This document shows positions 43,334 to 54,463 of a stretch of DNA of 64,000 nt, piece after piece. Position numbers and translations under genes: made by a program. Positions within the stretch are counted from its first letter, which is position 1. Each line of letters begins with the position of its first letter. The notes beneath the pieces are model-generated. The model worked only from the letters and a program-made list of their open reading frames with translations. It was not told the origin of the DNA and did not search any database. The stretch comes from Auriscalpium vulgare (Eukaryota > Basidiomycota > Agaricomycetes > Russulales > Auriscalpiaceae). The DNA is taken from positions 2,046,001-2,110,000 of the forward strand of contig JAHBBC010000003.1 in NCBI GenBank assembly GCA_019915015.1. Reading direction: 5' to 3'.

Positions 43334-44545
43334 TCACTCCGCCTCCAGCTTCACCAATATGCGGCTCGGCGAGCGCGCTCGACCGTGGGTATCCATGGCA
43401 ATATTCCCGCCAGCGCGCACCATGCGGGGAGCTGACCCCAAGACAGACAGCGCCAACCCCATGGCGCGCCCGGCTGGATCGGCCCCATCGGCTTCCGCAA
43501 CATGCACGCCGCGTGCCAGATGCGAGGGAGCTAGAACGGCAGCGTCTTCACTCTTCCATTCGCGCGTCGACGCTGCTGCTGCGCGCGCCCCGCCGCGCGG
43601 CGGCTTCACAGCGCGCCGCGCACGCTCGATGTCGTCCTGCATGGCGGCAAGACCCCCCGATACCAATCGACGGATGAGCGCCCGCAACGCGAGCCCCAGA
43701 ACGGCCGATGGCGCCACCGAGGAAGCCAGGCCGAAGCTGTCCATTTTTGCGTCCATGTGCTCCGCTATTCCATTATACCGGAACCGGTCCAACCGCAGAG
43801 GGCCAAGCCACTGATTTATCATCCGAACTGTGTCCGAGTCCACTGCGGAGCACCAGTCCCGCGAAGAAAAACGCATATCCGCGACGGTGAGAGGAGATGG
43901 GGCGGGCGCGGCCAGCGGATCCTGGGAAGGGCGAGCGTTTGTGGGCTCGGGGAGAAGAGAATGCACGTCCAGAATAGGAAGGAGCGCTGGCGCGCCCGGG
44001 CAAAAGGACAAGCGAGGGAATTTGACACTGGTTCTTGCTTCACATACGAATAGTGCCAGGTCGATTTCAGCCCGCAGGCCGTGCAATACCCATTCGCGCT
44101 GGCTGTTCGCATCAATGACTCGCTCTCAGCGATATGTGGTTCCTCGAGCTTCTTGACCGTAGAAGTGCCGGGCGCAGGTTTCGGCGGCGGCGGGCGCAGG
44201 AACAGGCCTTCATCCTCCAGCCAGCAGAATACGTCAGCGGTGCTCAGTGGCAAGTGACCCTGCGCCGGAGGGGCTGCTTTCCGGACTTCTTCGTATCTTT
44301 CCCTAAGAGCACGGGCGCGGCCCCACTATCAACCCGTTAGTGGAATGTCAATATGCAGTGAATTGGTGGAGGCCCGAGCGCACCTCTATTGCTTTGCGGC
44401 GGCCAGGAACCAAAGCATGAAAAGCCGCCGGAGTTGTGACGAGGCGATAAGGTAGTGGCGGTGGGGCACGCCTCTTCATGTCTGTGCAAAACAATGACAA
44501 ATCAATGGAAAACATGATGCGAACATGAGTTGCCTTACCTTTCAT
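43334..44545 (-). CDS. Conserved-looking hypothetical protein
   Basis: Short first exon (MK) joins MKRRAPPPLPYRLVTTPAAFHALVPGRRKAIE, then WGRARALRERYEEVRKAAPPAQ, LSTADVFCWLEDEGLFLRPPPPKPAP. Next the frame must change to DANSQREWVLHGLRAEIDLALFVCEARTSVKFPRL, continued by ILDVHSLLPEPTN, VADMRFSSRDWCSAVDSDTVRMINQWLGPL and LDRFRYNGIAEHMDAKMD, ending ILVKLEAE. The change can be made by a very short intron (35 nt, 44123-44157, gt...ag, phase 0) or it is a one-base lesion. The SRDW...VRMINQWLGP block looks conserved, but I cannot name the family. C-terminal half is Ala/Arg-rich helix. It lies head to tail with the YEATS-like gene, 60 bp apart. Intracellular; no signal peptide or membrane span. Confidence 0.5.
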
Positions 44546-44604
44546 TGTCAAAGGAAATCTGGAAATGAGAGATCGCAATAGCGCGACATAGCCTATCCGT
44601 GTGA

Positions 44605-46515
44605 TCAGATAAAGCCCCCGATTACGTTGCTGTGAAATGACATACTGGGTGTATCGGAGTCCTGTGCGCTGTCCTCAGGGCCTTCTGAAGTTACGCGTCC
44701 GGCTTCTTTTTGTTCTATTAGTGCCTGCTCCCAGACCTGCCGAGTTTCTTTGGCCGCACTGCGAGCCACAGGAAGTAGCTCTGTATGACGATCGAGCTCG
44801 ATGTCGAGAACCTGCTCGTCCCCGAGGACAGGGCTCGCAGACTTGAACAGATCGAGCTTTAATTATGGGCGGTCAGTTTATGATTTGGGGGACAAAGGCA
44901 TCCCCATAAGGAAAGCGCACCTCAACCCAGTGCTCGGTGTCTATGGGAGGGTTCTGTGCTCCGACCCATGTCAGCGTGACTTTCGCGAGGAACGGGCGGT
45001 CGGTGGTGGCGCTAGCGATGAATGGTGGCGCTGAAACGACTATAGCCTTGGATAGCGTCGAAGATGGCGGGTCCGTGAGGCAAGTCACGGTCATGCTCTG
45101 CAGGAAGGCGGACACGTGCAGGCTCTGCGGAAAATGCGTCAGCCACCATGACTGCACGGAACACGGATAAACTGACATAGGACGGTGATTCGACGGCCAG
45201 CATCCATCTGTGCGTGTGTTCCTTGAGGGAAGAAGGCCGGCGATCTTACGAAAACTGATGTTAGGTCCTGCTTCTTGAGCCGCGAGGGGAAACGCACCGA
45301 TGGGCAACCAAAGGCTTCGATCCGAGATGGAGACGCGGGCGCGTATATGGAATCTGCTCCCAGCCGCATCCAGAAGAGACGGAATGACGAGCGTGCCTCC
45401 AGCGGAACGTAGCGGCACTGTTTGCTCTTTCCGCTCGGGATCAGCGCCACCAGCGACATCCAAAGCTGCGCGCGCGACGCTCCGGTGCGTATACGGCATA
45501 CGCCATCGAGGCTCTGATCCTGGGATGGCGGAGTGCGCGCCGCCCGACTCTACATCCACGATGTCATCCTGTCCATGGGCGGCGATGTGCCTGCGCTTCT
45601 GCGCGCGTCCCAAGAACGGCGCTAGAGCGGGGGAATCGATATGATGGCCAAGCGTTCGCGACAGATGGGTGCTCGCAGCAAGCTTCTCGGGCGCAACGCC
45701 GCCAGACGCCGCGCCTTCCGCGGGAGGCGCGTCCGGGCTGGATGGCGCGCGCGCACCAAGGTCGACGCCCACGCCGCCGCCACTGCCCACAGCAATTTCG
45801 AACAGGCGTCTGAGGCTGGGAAGACTGACCGCAGGGAGCTCCGTGCCGTTCTCGAGAACCCAGTCAACCTCCTCGTCCGGAACAAGCACAGCGCACCCAC
45901 GGATACACTCGTCGTGGCTGCCGAAGTCGCGACCGTGGTATATGCGGCAATGGTTGAGCAGGCCCTGAACGCGCGGGAAGTCCAAGCGCATACAGTCCGG
46001 GCATACAAGTTTCGCAATCGCGGGGGGTGATATGGCCGTGTTGCGCAGAAAAAGAAGCTTCGTCGGGGGCGGGATGGGGTTAAGAGCGGGCCGGTGCGTT
46101 TCCGTCGGGTCTGGGGTCCACGCAACAGAGCAGCGGCTTGCTCGGTTGCGTCCACTTGTGATTTGGGTTGCGCAGGAAGCAGTTGTGTACGTGGAGGTAA
46201 CAGCGAAGCTTCGCGAGACAGTAGCGGTAGACAGGGGGCCTCACACGCTTGCAGAGCGTCCATGGCGACAGATTGAAATTCGTTCGCACTCTGGGCAGCA
46301 TGCGGTGCATCGGCTGCAATAAGGCGAGGAAAAACATTCAACACAATCTGGCCGGTCTGACGCTCGAAGCCGAACTCACATTTCTGATGGATGCGCTTCT
46401 CGAGCGATTGTTGCAAGACCAGCGCCCATGTAATGCGGGAACGAATGGTCTCCTGCAATTTCTCGCGGATGCCAATCTCCAAGTCCAACTCCTCCAGTAG
46501 AGTTCGTCTTTGCAC
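44605..46515 (-). CDS. YEATS-like chromatin reader protein
   Basis: First exon MQRRTLLEELDLEIGIREKLQETIRSRITWAL, a helical lead. Next block VYRYCLAKLRCYLHVHNCFLRNPNHKWTQPSKPLL, then LFFLRNTAISPPAIAKLVCPDC, a CxxC...HxxxxH zinc-finger-like stretch (CPDCMRLDFPRVQGLLNHCRIYH). After a long variable linker comes RFHIRARVSISDRSLWLP, THRWMLAVESPSY, and HVSAFLQSMTVTCL with PPFIASATTDRPFLAKVTLTWVGAQN, whose strand order fits a YEATS domain (acyl-lysine reader). The last exon, LDLFKSASPVLGDEQVLDIEL ending NVIGGFI at 44605, completes WVE-LDLF as in the family. YEATS proteins work in histone acetyltransferase and remodelling complexes in the nucleus. The assignment rests on by-eye similarity and is not certain. 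Divergent from FEN1, sharing a 380-bp promoter region. Confidence 0.55.
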
Positions 46516-46898
46516 ACTTGAACCTACTTGAGATGAGAGTAAGAAAAGAGTGTCAGATGATTGAGGCCAGGACGTAGCATGCAGAGAAGTCTCTAACCAT
46601 GGACGTTCTCAGCGTCAGAGCCGCTACCGGACCGTTTTCGCTTTTTTCTGGGATGCTGATCCATATTATTGCATCAGATGTTGTCGTATGTCACCGACCA
46701 ATGGCGGTAGAAATCGGATGAGAGTTCGAGGAGGAGGAGGATCATTTCGCCAGATGATGATGACCGTGACGCTGTTGCTGTGACAGCCGCGTCGGTAACG
46801 GTCATGGTGTCACGGAAACGCGAGGAGTCACGCAGTGACCTACGCGTCACTAAGACTATCCTTTCCCCACCGCCGAGTTAGACTTATAACGACACGCC
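46516..46898. promoter_or_regulatory. Bidirectional promoter, YEATS-like gene and FEN1
   Basis: 380 bp between divergent starts. ACGCGT at 46842-46847 and AAACGCG near 46816-46822 match the MluI cell-cycle box bound by MBF in yeasts, a usual control of DNA-replication genes such as FEN1. Both lie within 85 bp of the FEN1 ATG. Whether MBF acts here is inference. Confidence 0.5.
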
Positions 46899-48709
46899 AT
46901 GGGTATCAAGGGACTTACAGCATTACTCTCAGAGCACTCGCCAAAATGTATTAAGGTGCGTTTGGCCGCTATTTCTGACACCGCTGAAGCTCACGATGCT
47001 CAACAGGAGCACGAAATCAACACGCTCTTCGGCCGCAAAGTCGCCATCGACGCGTCCATGTCCATATACCAGTTTCTCATTGCCGTGCGTCAAAAGGACG
47101 GCGAGATGCTAACAAACGACGCGGGCGAGACAACAAGGTGCGCGCGGTGCTGTTGTTGACGCGCGCCGCGACTGACCACATCCAGTCATTTAATGGGGTT
47201 CTTCTATCGCACAATACGCATCGTCGAGAACGGGATCAAGCCAGCCTATGTGTTTGACGGGAAGCCTCCAGAGCTCAAAGCCGGCGTGGTAAGTTGTTCC
47301 TGATGCCGCGAGAAGTGTCTGCTCATAGCCAGTGTCGCTAGCTCGCGAAGCGTTTCGAGAAGAGGGAGGAAGCGAAAGAGGACGGTGAAGAAGCGAAAGA
47401 GACAGGTGCGTGCGGACCTTCTAGCACTGCCAAACTAGCGAGAGCTGACCGGGGAAATAGGAACGACCGAGGACGTGGATCGCTTTTCACGGAGAACCGT
47501 GCGTGTAACAAGAGAGCACAACGAAGAGTGCCGCAGGCTGCTTCGGCTGATGGGAATTCCCGTTGTCGTGGTGAGTACGTTCCTCATGCCACCTCTTCTG
47601 CTAACTAACAACTGCCAGGCGCCATCTGAAGCCGAGGCGCAATGCGCCGAGCTCGCTCGCGGGGGCAAGGCAGGTCTTCGTTTTATTCCAATCCGTAAGG
47701 TCTGCATGACTTATATTGTGTTCTGAAGGTATACGCCGCCGGATCTGAAGACATGGATACCCTCACGTTCAACGCGCCCATATTATACCGCCATCTCACA
47801 TTCTCAGAAGCCAAAAAGCAGCCCATCAGCGAGATCAATCTCCAAGAGGCATTAGCAGGACTAGAAATGGATATGTCCCAGGTCCGTTTCCCGTGTCCTC
47901 TCATGCCGTTTGTGTGATTGACGACGAAGCAGTTCATCGACCTGTGTATACTGCTTGGGTGTGACTACCTCGAGCCCATCAAGGGCGTCGGCCCCAAATC
48001 CGCGCTCAAGCTCATCCGAGAGTTCGGTGGCCTCAAGGGCGTCGTCGAGCACTTGCGTGAAAAGTATGTTGTCATCTTCCCTCCTCGCTAGTGTGCTGAG
48101 GACGTACGTCCAGGCAGGCGGAAAAAGAAGAGGCGGCAGAGGATGGAAAGAAGAAGAAAGGCGGTGTCCAGGTGCCAGAGGAGTGGCCTTGGGAGGAGGC
48201 AAAGCAGATATTCGAGAAGCCGGACGTGTTGCCGGCTGACGAGGTCGAAGTGCGTTGCACTATTGACACCAGTGCGCACAATTGCTCATGCCGCGAAATC
48301 CTGCAGCTCGACTGGAAATCTCCCGACGTAGACGGACTCATCGAATTCCTTGTCAAGGAGAAGGGCTTCAAGTAGGCGTACCTCTTCGACTCCAAATGCC
48401 ATTTGCCAACTGATAGCTATCGCAGCGAGGAGCGTGTGCGCAAAGGCGCCGAGAAGCTCAACAAGTTTCTGAACGCGAAGCAGCAGGGCCGGCTCGACGG
48501 GTTTTTCACCGTACAGCCGAAGACCTCGCCAAAGAAGGATGGCAAGAAGACTCCGGGAAGAAGACGGATAAGAAGGATACGAAGGGCGGGAAGCGTAAGG
48601 TGAGCGGCTTCGCTGCGGTCGTATAGAGGATGTATAATGACGCAAACGATTGTAGGCGGACGATGCGAAGGAGTCCAGTAGCAGTAAAAAGACGAAGACG
48701 AAGAAGTAG
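46899..48709 (+). CDS. FEN1: Flap endonuclease 1
   Basis: Structure-specific 5' nuclease that removes Okazaki-fragment flaps and acts in base-excision repair, with PCNA. Starts [19 protein letters not shown], as all FEN1 do. Metal-binding acidic residues are all visible: [55 protein letters not shown] (helix-hairpin-helix). The arch region carries [21 protein letters not shown]. Near the end QQGRLDGFF is the PCNA-binding (PIP) box, followed by a lysine-rich nuclear tail ending KTKTKK. About nine exons, introns 45-60 nt; exon 1 ends at 46955. Length about 460 residues, a little longer than human FEN1 because of an acidic-basic insert ([15 protein letters not shown]). Intact and surely functional. 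Confidence 0.95.
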
Positions 48710-49203
48710 TCTCTTCGACCTATAGGCACTGGTATCCATCTCATACTTCCTTGTTCTTGCATTATCCTGTATAGTAGTCGTGTCCTGTACTCCTACTTGT
48801 CGGTCATTAACCGGACCATCCGTCATCGCTTCATACTCAGCGGTCCAGACTTGCTCTAGATGAGTGAGTTCCAGACACAATTATCTAGTGAGTTGTTTTC
48901 CGAATTTCTTATGAAGCCATGGTATTCAATACAAGGTATGCGGATATGTATCAGGGAAGGACGAAAGCAAAAACAAAAGTAAAATTCATTCAGAAAGGGA
49001 AGGGCGCAATGCACTGCCTGAAGACATCGTGTCAGGCCCTGACACAGCGGGCCTGACGCGACGTCTTCAGGCAGTGCAGTACTGCTGTATATGTTCAATG
49101 AGAGAAAAAGACAACTATGCACAGATGAAACAAAGACCGAGACCGATAGTGACCATGAACCGTATGTGTGTAAGTGTGGAGATTCGATCCAGTCAGACGA
49201 CAT
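48710..49203. other. Convergent intergenic region with hairpin
   Basis: 0.5 kb between the 3' ends of FEN1 and the next gene. Holds the inverted repeat described separately and no gene. Confidence 0.45.
49011..49077. repeat. Inverted repeat, 28-bp arms
   Basis: Arms 49011-49038 and 49050-49077 are complementary with two mismatches around an 11-bp loop. The left arm begins gcactgcctgaagac and the right ends gtcttcaggcagtgc. The inner sequence gtgtcaggccctgacac (49030-49046) is itself a perfect palindrome. The RNA would fold as a strong hairpin. Confidence 0.9.
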
Positions 49204-50080
49204 CTACAGGGAGGAATGCTTCTCCTTCTTGACAGCGAGACGTGGCGACCTGCGCGTGCGGCGCTGTGGGGGAGGGGAGGGTGTGGTGCGCATACGGCGC
49301 GCAGGGCGTTCCTCCTCCACCTTGACCTCAGGAGCCTGCGCGGGCTCGACGGACGCTTCCTCGGCTTCATCTTCCTCCCCACGAGTGCGTTTCCTGCCGC
49401 CGATCGACGAAGCGGGCGACGGCGCGCGTGAGCGGCGGGCCGGCTGCGCGTCCGTCTCGTACCCAGGGAAGCCCGCGGCGGCCTTCGTGGCGCGCAGGAT
49501 TGGGCCCTCGGGGAGGTTATGCGCGCCCCAGCCCGGCGGAGGCGTCGCGCTGAACAAGGAGCCCCCATCCGGTGTGTCCCAGATGAAGCCCGCGTACTCC
49601 CGGTGTAGTGCGCGCGGCTTGGCGGTCCCGTGGAGCCCTTGGCTCGGAGTGGTGGGCGCGAGAGGGTTCACGGCGACCCCGGGAGTCGCGCTGGTGGGTG
49701 AAGGGGCTGTCAGTGGAGGGAGAAATGGTGTACAAGGAATCACAAACCTGGGGGTTGCGGGTGCCAGCGCCGGCGCGGACGCTGGGAAGGGGGCGCTGGA
49801 GCTTGTGTGGCGGGCTGAGGCGCCGCAGGAGCAGGTGTGGGTGCTCTAAAGGTGCATCTGTAAGTGATAATGTCCACACTACGTAGAGAGTACGGGGAGC
49901 AAACCTCCTAGGTGTATGAGCAGACGCATCGCGCTCAGCGAGTCCGAGCGCGGCGATCATGTTGCTGTGGATCCGCAACATGAACTCGGCCTGCTGCTCG
50001 AAAGCGGCCCGGATAGTGGGATCCAAGTCAGCTGAAAATGTCGGGAGTTTAGGAGCCTCCCAAGGAGAAGAAGAGCGCAT
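49204..50080 (-). CDS. Hypothetical, probably nuclear protein
   Basis: N-terminal exon MRSSSPWEAPKLPTFSADLDPTIRAAFEQQAEFMLRIHSNMIAALGLAERD has a clear amphipathic helix. A P/A/Q-rich linker exon follows (APTPAPAAPQPATQAPAPP). The last exon has a conserved-looking block REYAGFIWDTPDGGSLFSATPPPGWGAHNLPEGPILRATKAAAGF, then basic clusters (RRSRAPSP, GGRKRTRGEEDE, RRMRTTPSPPPQRRTRRSPRLAVKKEKHSS). The end looks like a nuclear-localisation and DNA- or partner-binding tail. An earlier start with exon MSYQATPGIVHK at 50259 is possible. I do not recognise the family; kinetochore and chromatin proteins have this look, but that is a guess. Confidence 0.5.
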
Positions 50081-50259
50081 CGCTGAGGGACGAGTACTCG
50101 AAGAGTCTGAGCAAGGTCAAGAGTTGTTGCAAGTGAAGCTAGGTGATAGCGGTGGACCGGTGGTGGGGTGGGCTCGAGAACTGCGGGAAGGTTGAGTGAT
50201 GTCAACACCTTTCAAGAACCTACCTTATGTACAATTCCAGGAGTAGCCTGATAGGACAT

Positions 50260-50732
50260 GGGTCATGGTAAAGCACCTGAGCGCGGAAACGCTTTGACCT
50301 TGGGAAGTATGCTGGGGTGCGCTTTGACAGCGGCAGGGGCTTAGCTGAGCGTTAAATCACATCGTATGATGGCCGCAGATCTATAGCATTGCTCTATCAG
50401 AAAGCATACAAAACATCGGGTCCTCGTTTTCGCGAGCATCCAGCGGCACCAAAGCTGCAGGTGGCGGCGGGCGCTTAGCGGGTTCGGCAATTCCCGATAC
50501 ATCGCTTTGACGGCGTCCTTCGTGAGGACAAAGCGTTTTGCAGGGCTAATTCTCTCCTGTGGTAACGCATTGACAAGTGACTTTCGTCGAACTGCGAGGC
50601 TGATAGTGTTTAGCATGTATGCAGTTTAATGAAGATGAGAGCACAGGATGGTAGCATATACACAAATGGAACAGTTGGTGCGGCGCTAGATGCAATTTAT
50701 GAAACTCCTTGTGAAAAGCTGATTGCGGTCTG
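50260..50732. other. Intergenic, no gene certain
   Basis: 0.5 kb. A minus-strand frame (50341-50616) encodes a basic, Arg/Leu-rich run of 91 codons with no recognised domain. I leave it unannotated. Confidence 0.35.
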
Positions 50733-52337
50733 TCAATCCTCTTCATCAAGGAAGGGAACCTCCTCTGATTTGTCCACAACTTTGTGCAGCCAAAGGGGAC
50801 CTGAGAGCGGGGTCAAACTGAGTCGGGAGACATCAGAGACGTAGGTCATACCCATAGGATCATGCTGATCATGGAACACTGTTGTCCACGCGCCGAGGAT
50901 ACCAAATCGCGAACGCACGCCGCCGACTTGAATGCCATCACAGCTGAAAGCACCAATTAATCCTCTCAGCCAATATATACATTGAACCACAGTAACGTAC
51001 CTCCAAATTGCCTGCCCATCTTCCCCGGATACCTCCAGCACGTGGGCATCAGCCTTCCCGTATGAACAGAGACAGCCGAGATTGACAGCGACTCACCCAA
51101 TGCCATCGGACCTGGTCGTCCGGCGTTAACTCTATGTGCCCGATCATGGTGAGGTCGTCGCGCACTTCGCCGACGAAGTTGATGCGTCCACGATTGCGGC
51201 CCGTCGAGTCGGAGTCCGTCGAGACTACGCGAAAGTTGACAGGAATGACGCGATAGACTTCCCGGAAATCAGGGTCACCGAAGACGGCGGGGTCAAGTGG
51301 GTCTGAGTCGCTCGCGTGCTGTGATGACGCAGCAGTGAGCAAATGTGTATCTGTCAGGAAAGATAGATGGGAGCCTGGACGTACGCTGAAGTTGTTGTAA
51401 ACTGCAAAGACCGGGTTTTAACATGACATCGAGAAGTGATGAACAGCAGCTTACGGAGTAGCTCGCGATGGTCAATGAAGCAGAAAGCTAGATTCCACAG
51501 GCCCTCAACGCCCGCCCAATCCTTCTCTACGGAAAGATCCAAGTCCGGCGGAACGATAGGTTGACAATACGGCAAGCTCATGGGGTAGATCGCATACACA
51601 TATTCCTCGTCTTCGGCCAGATCCGTAAGGTGCATTGACAACGTGTGATGAATTGCCTGCACATGCACCCAATTCACGCGCCCGCTCCCGTCCGTCATGT
51701 ATGGGCCAAAGTCGTTATCAAACTTGTAGTGCCGCATGTCGTACACGTAGCCACGCGACGCGACTTTGCTTGTCCGATGGGCGTCGCGCGGCGCGAGCCC
51801 GAAGTACGCATGCAGCCGGGCGCGCAGCTGTGCCTCTGTAGGCGTCGCAGGCCACAGTGTGTCACTGAGCAGCGCACCGCTGCGCAGAATCGCTGCGAGC
51901 CAAAGGAGATTGAGGGAAACCGATGAGGATGCTGGTGAGGGCAGCGGCGGGACATGTTGCGCCATGTTGAGCAGCGTACGGAGAACGCGCTCCGTTTCGG
52001 TGGGCTTGCAGAGCATAGGGTTGTCTGCGACGGAGCGCGCACGCATGATGTCTTGAAGCGAGGTCTTCCAATCGACGCTTTCAGGAGGCACAGGGTGGAG
52101 GAGCGGTGTGATGCACTCGCGTGGGTCGTCGAAGGGCTGCGTGAGATAGAGGCTGCGCCAGAGATGGGAGTCGGGGGAATGGTAGACGAGCACGCGATAA
52201 CGCTGGTTTGTCTGTGCGAATGAGGATACGTCGAGGGGATCGAGTTCGATGAGGATGAACTCGATGATCTCCGACGGAATATCTGCTATACTTGTGACCA
52301 TGGTGTCTTGGAGGGTGGAATTGACGCAGGGCTTCAC
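50733..52337 (-). CDS. F-box protein
   Basis: Canonical basidiomycete F-box near the N-terminus: IADIPSEIIEFILIELDPLDVSSFAQTNQRYRVLVYHSPDSHLWRSLYL. This binds Skp1 and makes the protein an SCF ubiquitin-ligase adaptor. The first exon (about 290 codons) continues with helices (SLQDIMRARSVADNP, VLRTLLNMAQHVPPLP), a block YVYDMRHYKFDNDFGPYMTDGSGRVNWVHVQAIHHTLSMHL, and YCQPIVPPDLDL. C-terminal exons give FREVYRVIPVNFRVV, GRINFVGEVRDDLTMIGHIELTPDDQVRWHW, IWSCDGIQVGGVRSRFGILGAWTTVFHDQHDPMG and GPLWLHKV. The beta-rich end is shared by a known group of mushroom F-box proteins and may be the substrate-binding part. The start may be the inner Met at 52301 (MVTSIADIP). Not related closely to the LRR-like copies. 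Confidence 0.8.
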
Positions 52338-53184
52338 AAGGCTGATCGCCGGAAAGCACTGGTCATTCCATGTTCATCAGCGATTACTTCCACTGACGAA
52401 GGATGCCTCAAGGCGGCCCATGCAAAACCCGCACCTTAACACCTGGTGATACTTTGAGAAAAAAACACGTAAACCTCGTCGATGATTGCGGACCCACGTC
52501 CTATCTTTGCAGACTATAACGCGACGATGTCAGCTAGGAGACGGCGCAGGCACGGCAAGGAAGTAGGCAGTTCGATGGGGGCCGCGTATACTAGTACGCG
52601 CGGTAAAATGTGGATGACCGGTGACGGTAGAAGGTACTGGTCAGGTAGAGAAGGGGTAGACGGCAGTAAGTAGGTCAGTGGGACTTTAGTAACTCGTCGG
52701 AGGTTCGGGCCGACACAACGCCGCGGTCCACGTGATCGTGGGCTCTCGAGTCTCAGAGTCCAGTCAATAATTTGAAGTAGTTTGCTCAGCCTCGACAGGA
52801 ACTTTACTTCTGAAGTTCTGGCTCAGTCAAAAACCTGGTCCGATCCATATCTCGCGCAACCGATACGGCGTCATCTCTCGGCTGGCAAGAGTTCTCCCGG
52901 CTTGATTTTCCTCCATCCTTGTCAGTGCTCAGTTGGCCTCCGAGATCTTACAACAGACTTGTCGCTGAGCTCTCCATGATCGGTCCATGAACGACCATCC
53001 CTTTCGCTGTGTGGCACGCCGTCGCAGCGAACTTTTCTTTTACTCACATGATGTCGGGGTCTCCTCACTCTCACGGATGTCGTAGCGTCACTAGCGAGAA
53101 GGCGCTCACATAACCTCCGCGTATCATATCGGATCAACTTCAACGAGCTTCAACGTCTATCTCAAGCGCTTGCAAAGTCCCCAG
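52338..53184. other. Divergent intergenic region
   Basis: 0.85 kb between the F-box gene and the thioesterase. No gene supported. A short plus-strand frame at 52482-52673 has no support. Confidence 0.4.
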
Positions 53185-54337
53185 ATGGCGCCGCTCACGA
53201 ACGCGATTGAGGCTCACCCTGTCCGCTTTCCTGGCGATATCGTTGACGTGTTTGGTGGGGAGGTCGATCCAAGCTGGACAGTAGCAAAGTGAGCGTTCTT
53301 CCCTCACCAGGAGCCGCGTTGTGACACTGCTATTTTAGAACCCCTCACGGCGGTATGAATGGTCATACATCTGTACTCAACTCTCGGACTAACGAATATT
53401 GAAGGCTACATTCTTGCTTGCTTAGTGCAAGCTTGTGTGACACGTCAGGCAGACTCGTCGCACCCCGATCCCATCCATGTAACGAACTACTTTCTGCGCG
53501 GTGCATCTATCGGGCCGTATGAGGTGCATATGCGCACCGTCCGCGCAGGCAAGTCATTTACAAATATGACCGCAGAGCTCATCCAGGAGGTGCGTCGTTC
53601 CGGTATCTACACTTACTCCACCGCCTCATCCCGATGCTCAGGGATCCGTGAAACTGTCAGCACACCTAATGTTCGGTGTTCTCGACCCCGCACTATCACC
53701 CCCTTCCAAGCAACCCTTCGAGCTCCTCCCGCCTGACGCTCACGCACGCCCGACCCCCTTTCACACCCACCCTTCTCTCCTGTCCCCCGTCGAGTTCCGC
53801 CCGCTTTTTCCACTCAATTTCAGGCCCTACCTCATGCGCTTCGAGGACCCGTCCATCGTGCAGCACCACGAGCGCCTTCAGCTCACCGGCACCGGCCCAG
53901 GCGGCCACGAGCGTGGGAGCTGGTATCGCCTCCCACACCCGGCCGACACGCTCACTCCTGGCGTGCTAGCGTTCTTCGCGGACGTCTTCGAGGACACGCT
54001 CCCGCCACTTCCCAGCGGACCGCTCCCGCTCGCGCGCTTTCCGACGCTCGTGATGAGTGTCGAGTTCAAGGCACCGATTCCGCGAGCCGGGGGGAAGCAC
54101 TGCACACGCACCGTCGGCTCGTACACTTCCTGTCGGTTTGTCAACGAGCCACTGGGGAGGCATGATATTTACCTGGAGCTCTGGACTGCGCCGGCGGAGG
54201 TAGAGGCGGGGCGGCCTTTGCCGGATGGGTGGCGGGACGAGCAGCGGTGCTTGCTGATAGCGAACCATATGTCCCTTGTCGGTCCTGTCGAGGTCGGCGG
54301 GCATAGAAATGCTAGCTTCGAGAAACCGCGACTCTGA
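53185..54337 (+). CDS. Acyl-CoA thioesterase-like hotdog protein
   Basis: Exon 1 MAPLTNAIEAHPVRFPGDIVDVFGGEVDPSWTVAK, then TPHGG spliced to YILACLVQACVTRQADSSHPDPIHVTNYFLRGASIGPYEVHMRTVRAGKSFTNMTAELIQE and SVKLSAHLMFG. This is the first hotdog half: the NGGY-like (HGGY) turn, the DPIHVTNYFLR strand and the AGKSFTNMTAELIQ strand are typical of the thioesterase-like superfamily. The second half is GGHERGSWYRLPHPADTLTPGVLAFFADVF, ARFPTLVMSVEFKAPIP, YTSCRFVNEPLGRHDIYLELWTA and LLIANHMSLVGP, the second hotdog. The enzyme would hydrolyse acyl-CoA, in cytosol or peroxisome. No peroxisomal signal is evident (end SFEKPRL). About 330 residues; four exons. Acyl specificity unknown. Confidence 0.8.
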
Positions 54338-54463
54338 CGGCAAGTAGTACGTGTATGAGATTTTGAAAATGCAGGATCTATAAATCGAATCACGTGCCAT
54401 GCAATTTGGCTATCGTCCGCCTGGGATGACTAGCCTCGACTTCTGCACATTCATCATCATCGA

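Noticed and set aside
52482..52673. Small plus-strand frame, basic protein
   Set aside because: No start context, no homology, and lies in a promoter-sized gap.
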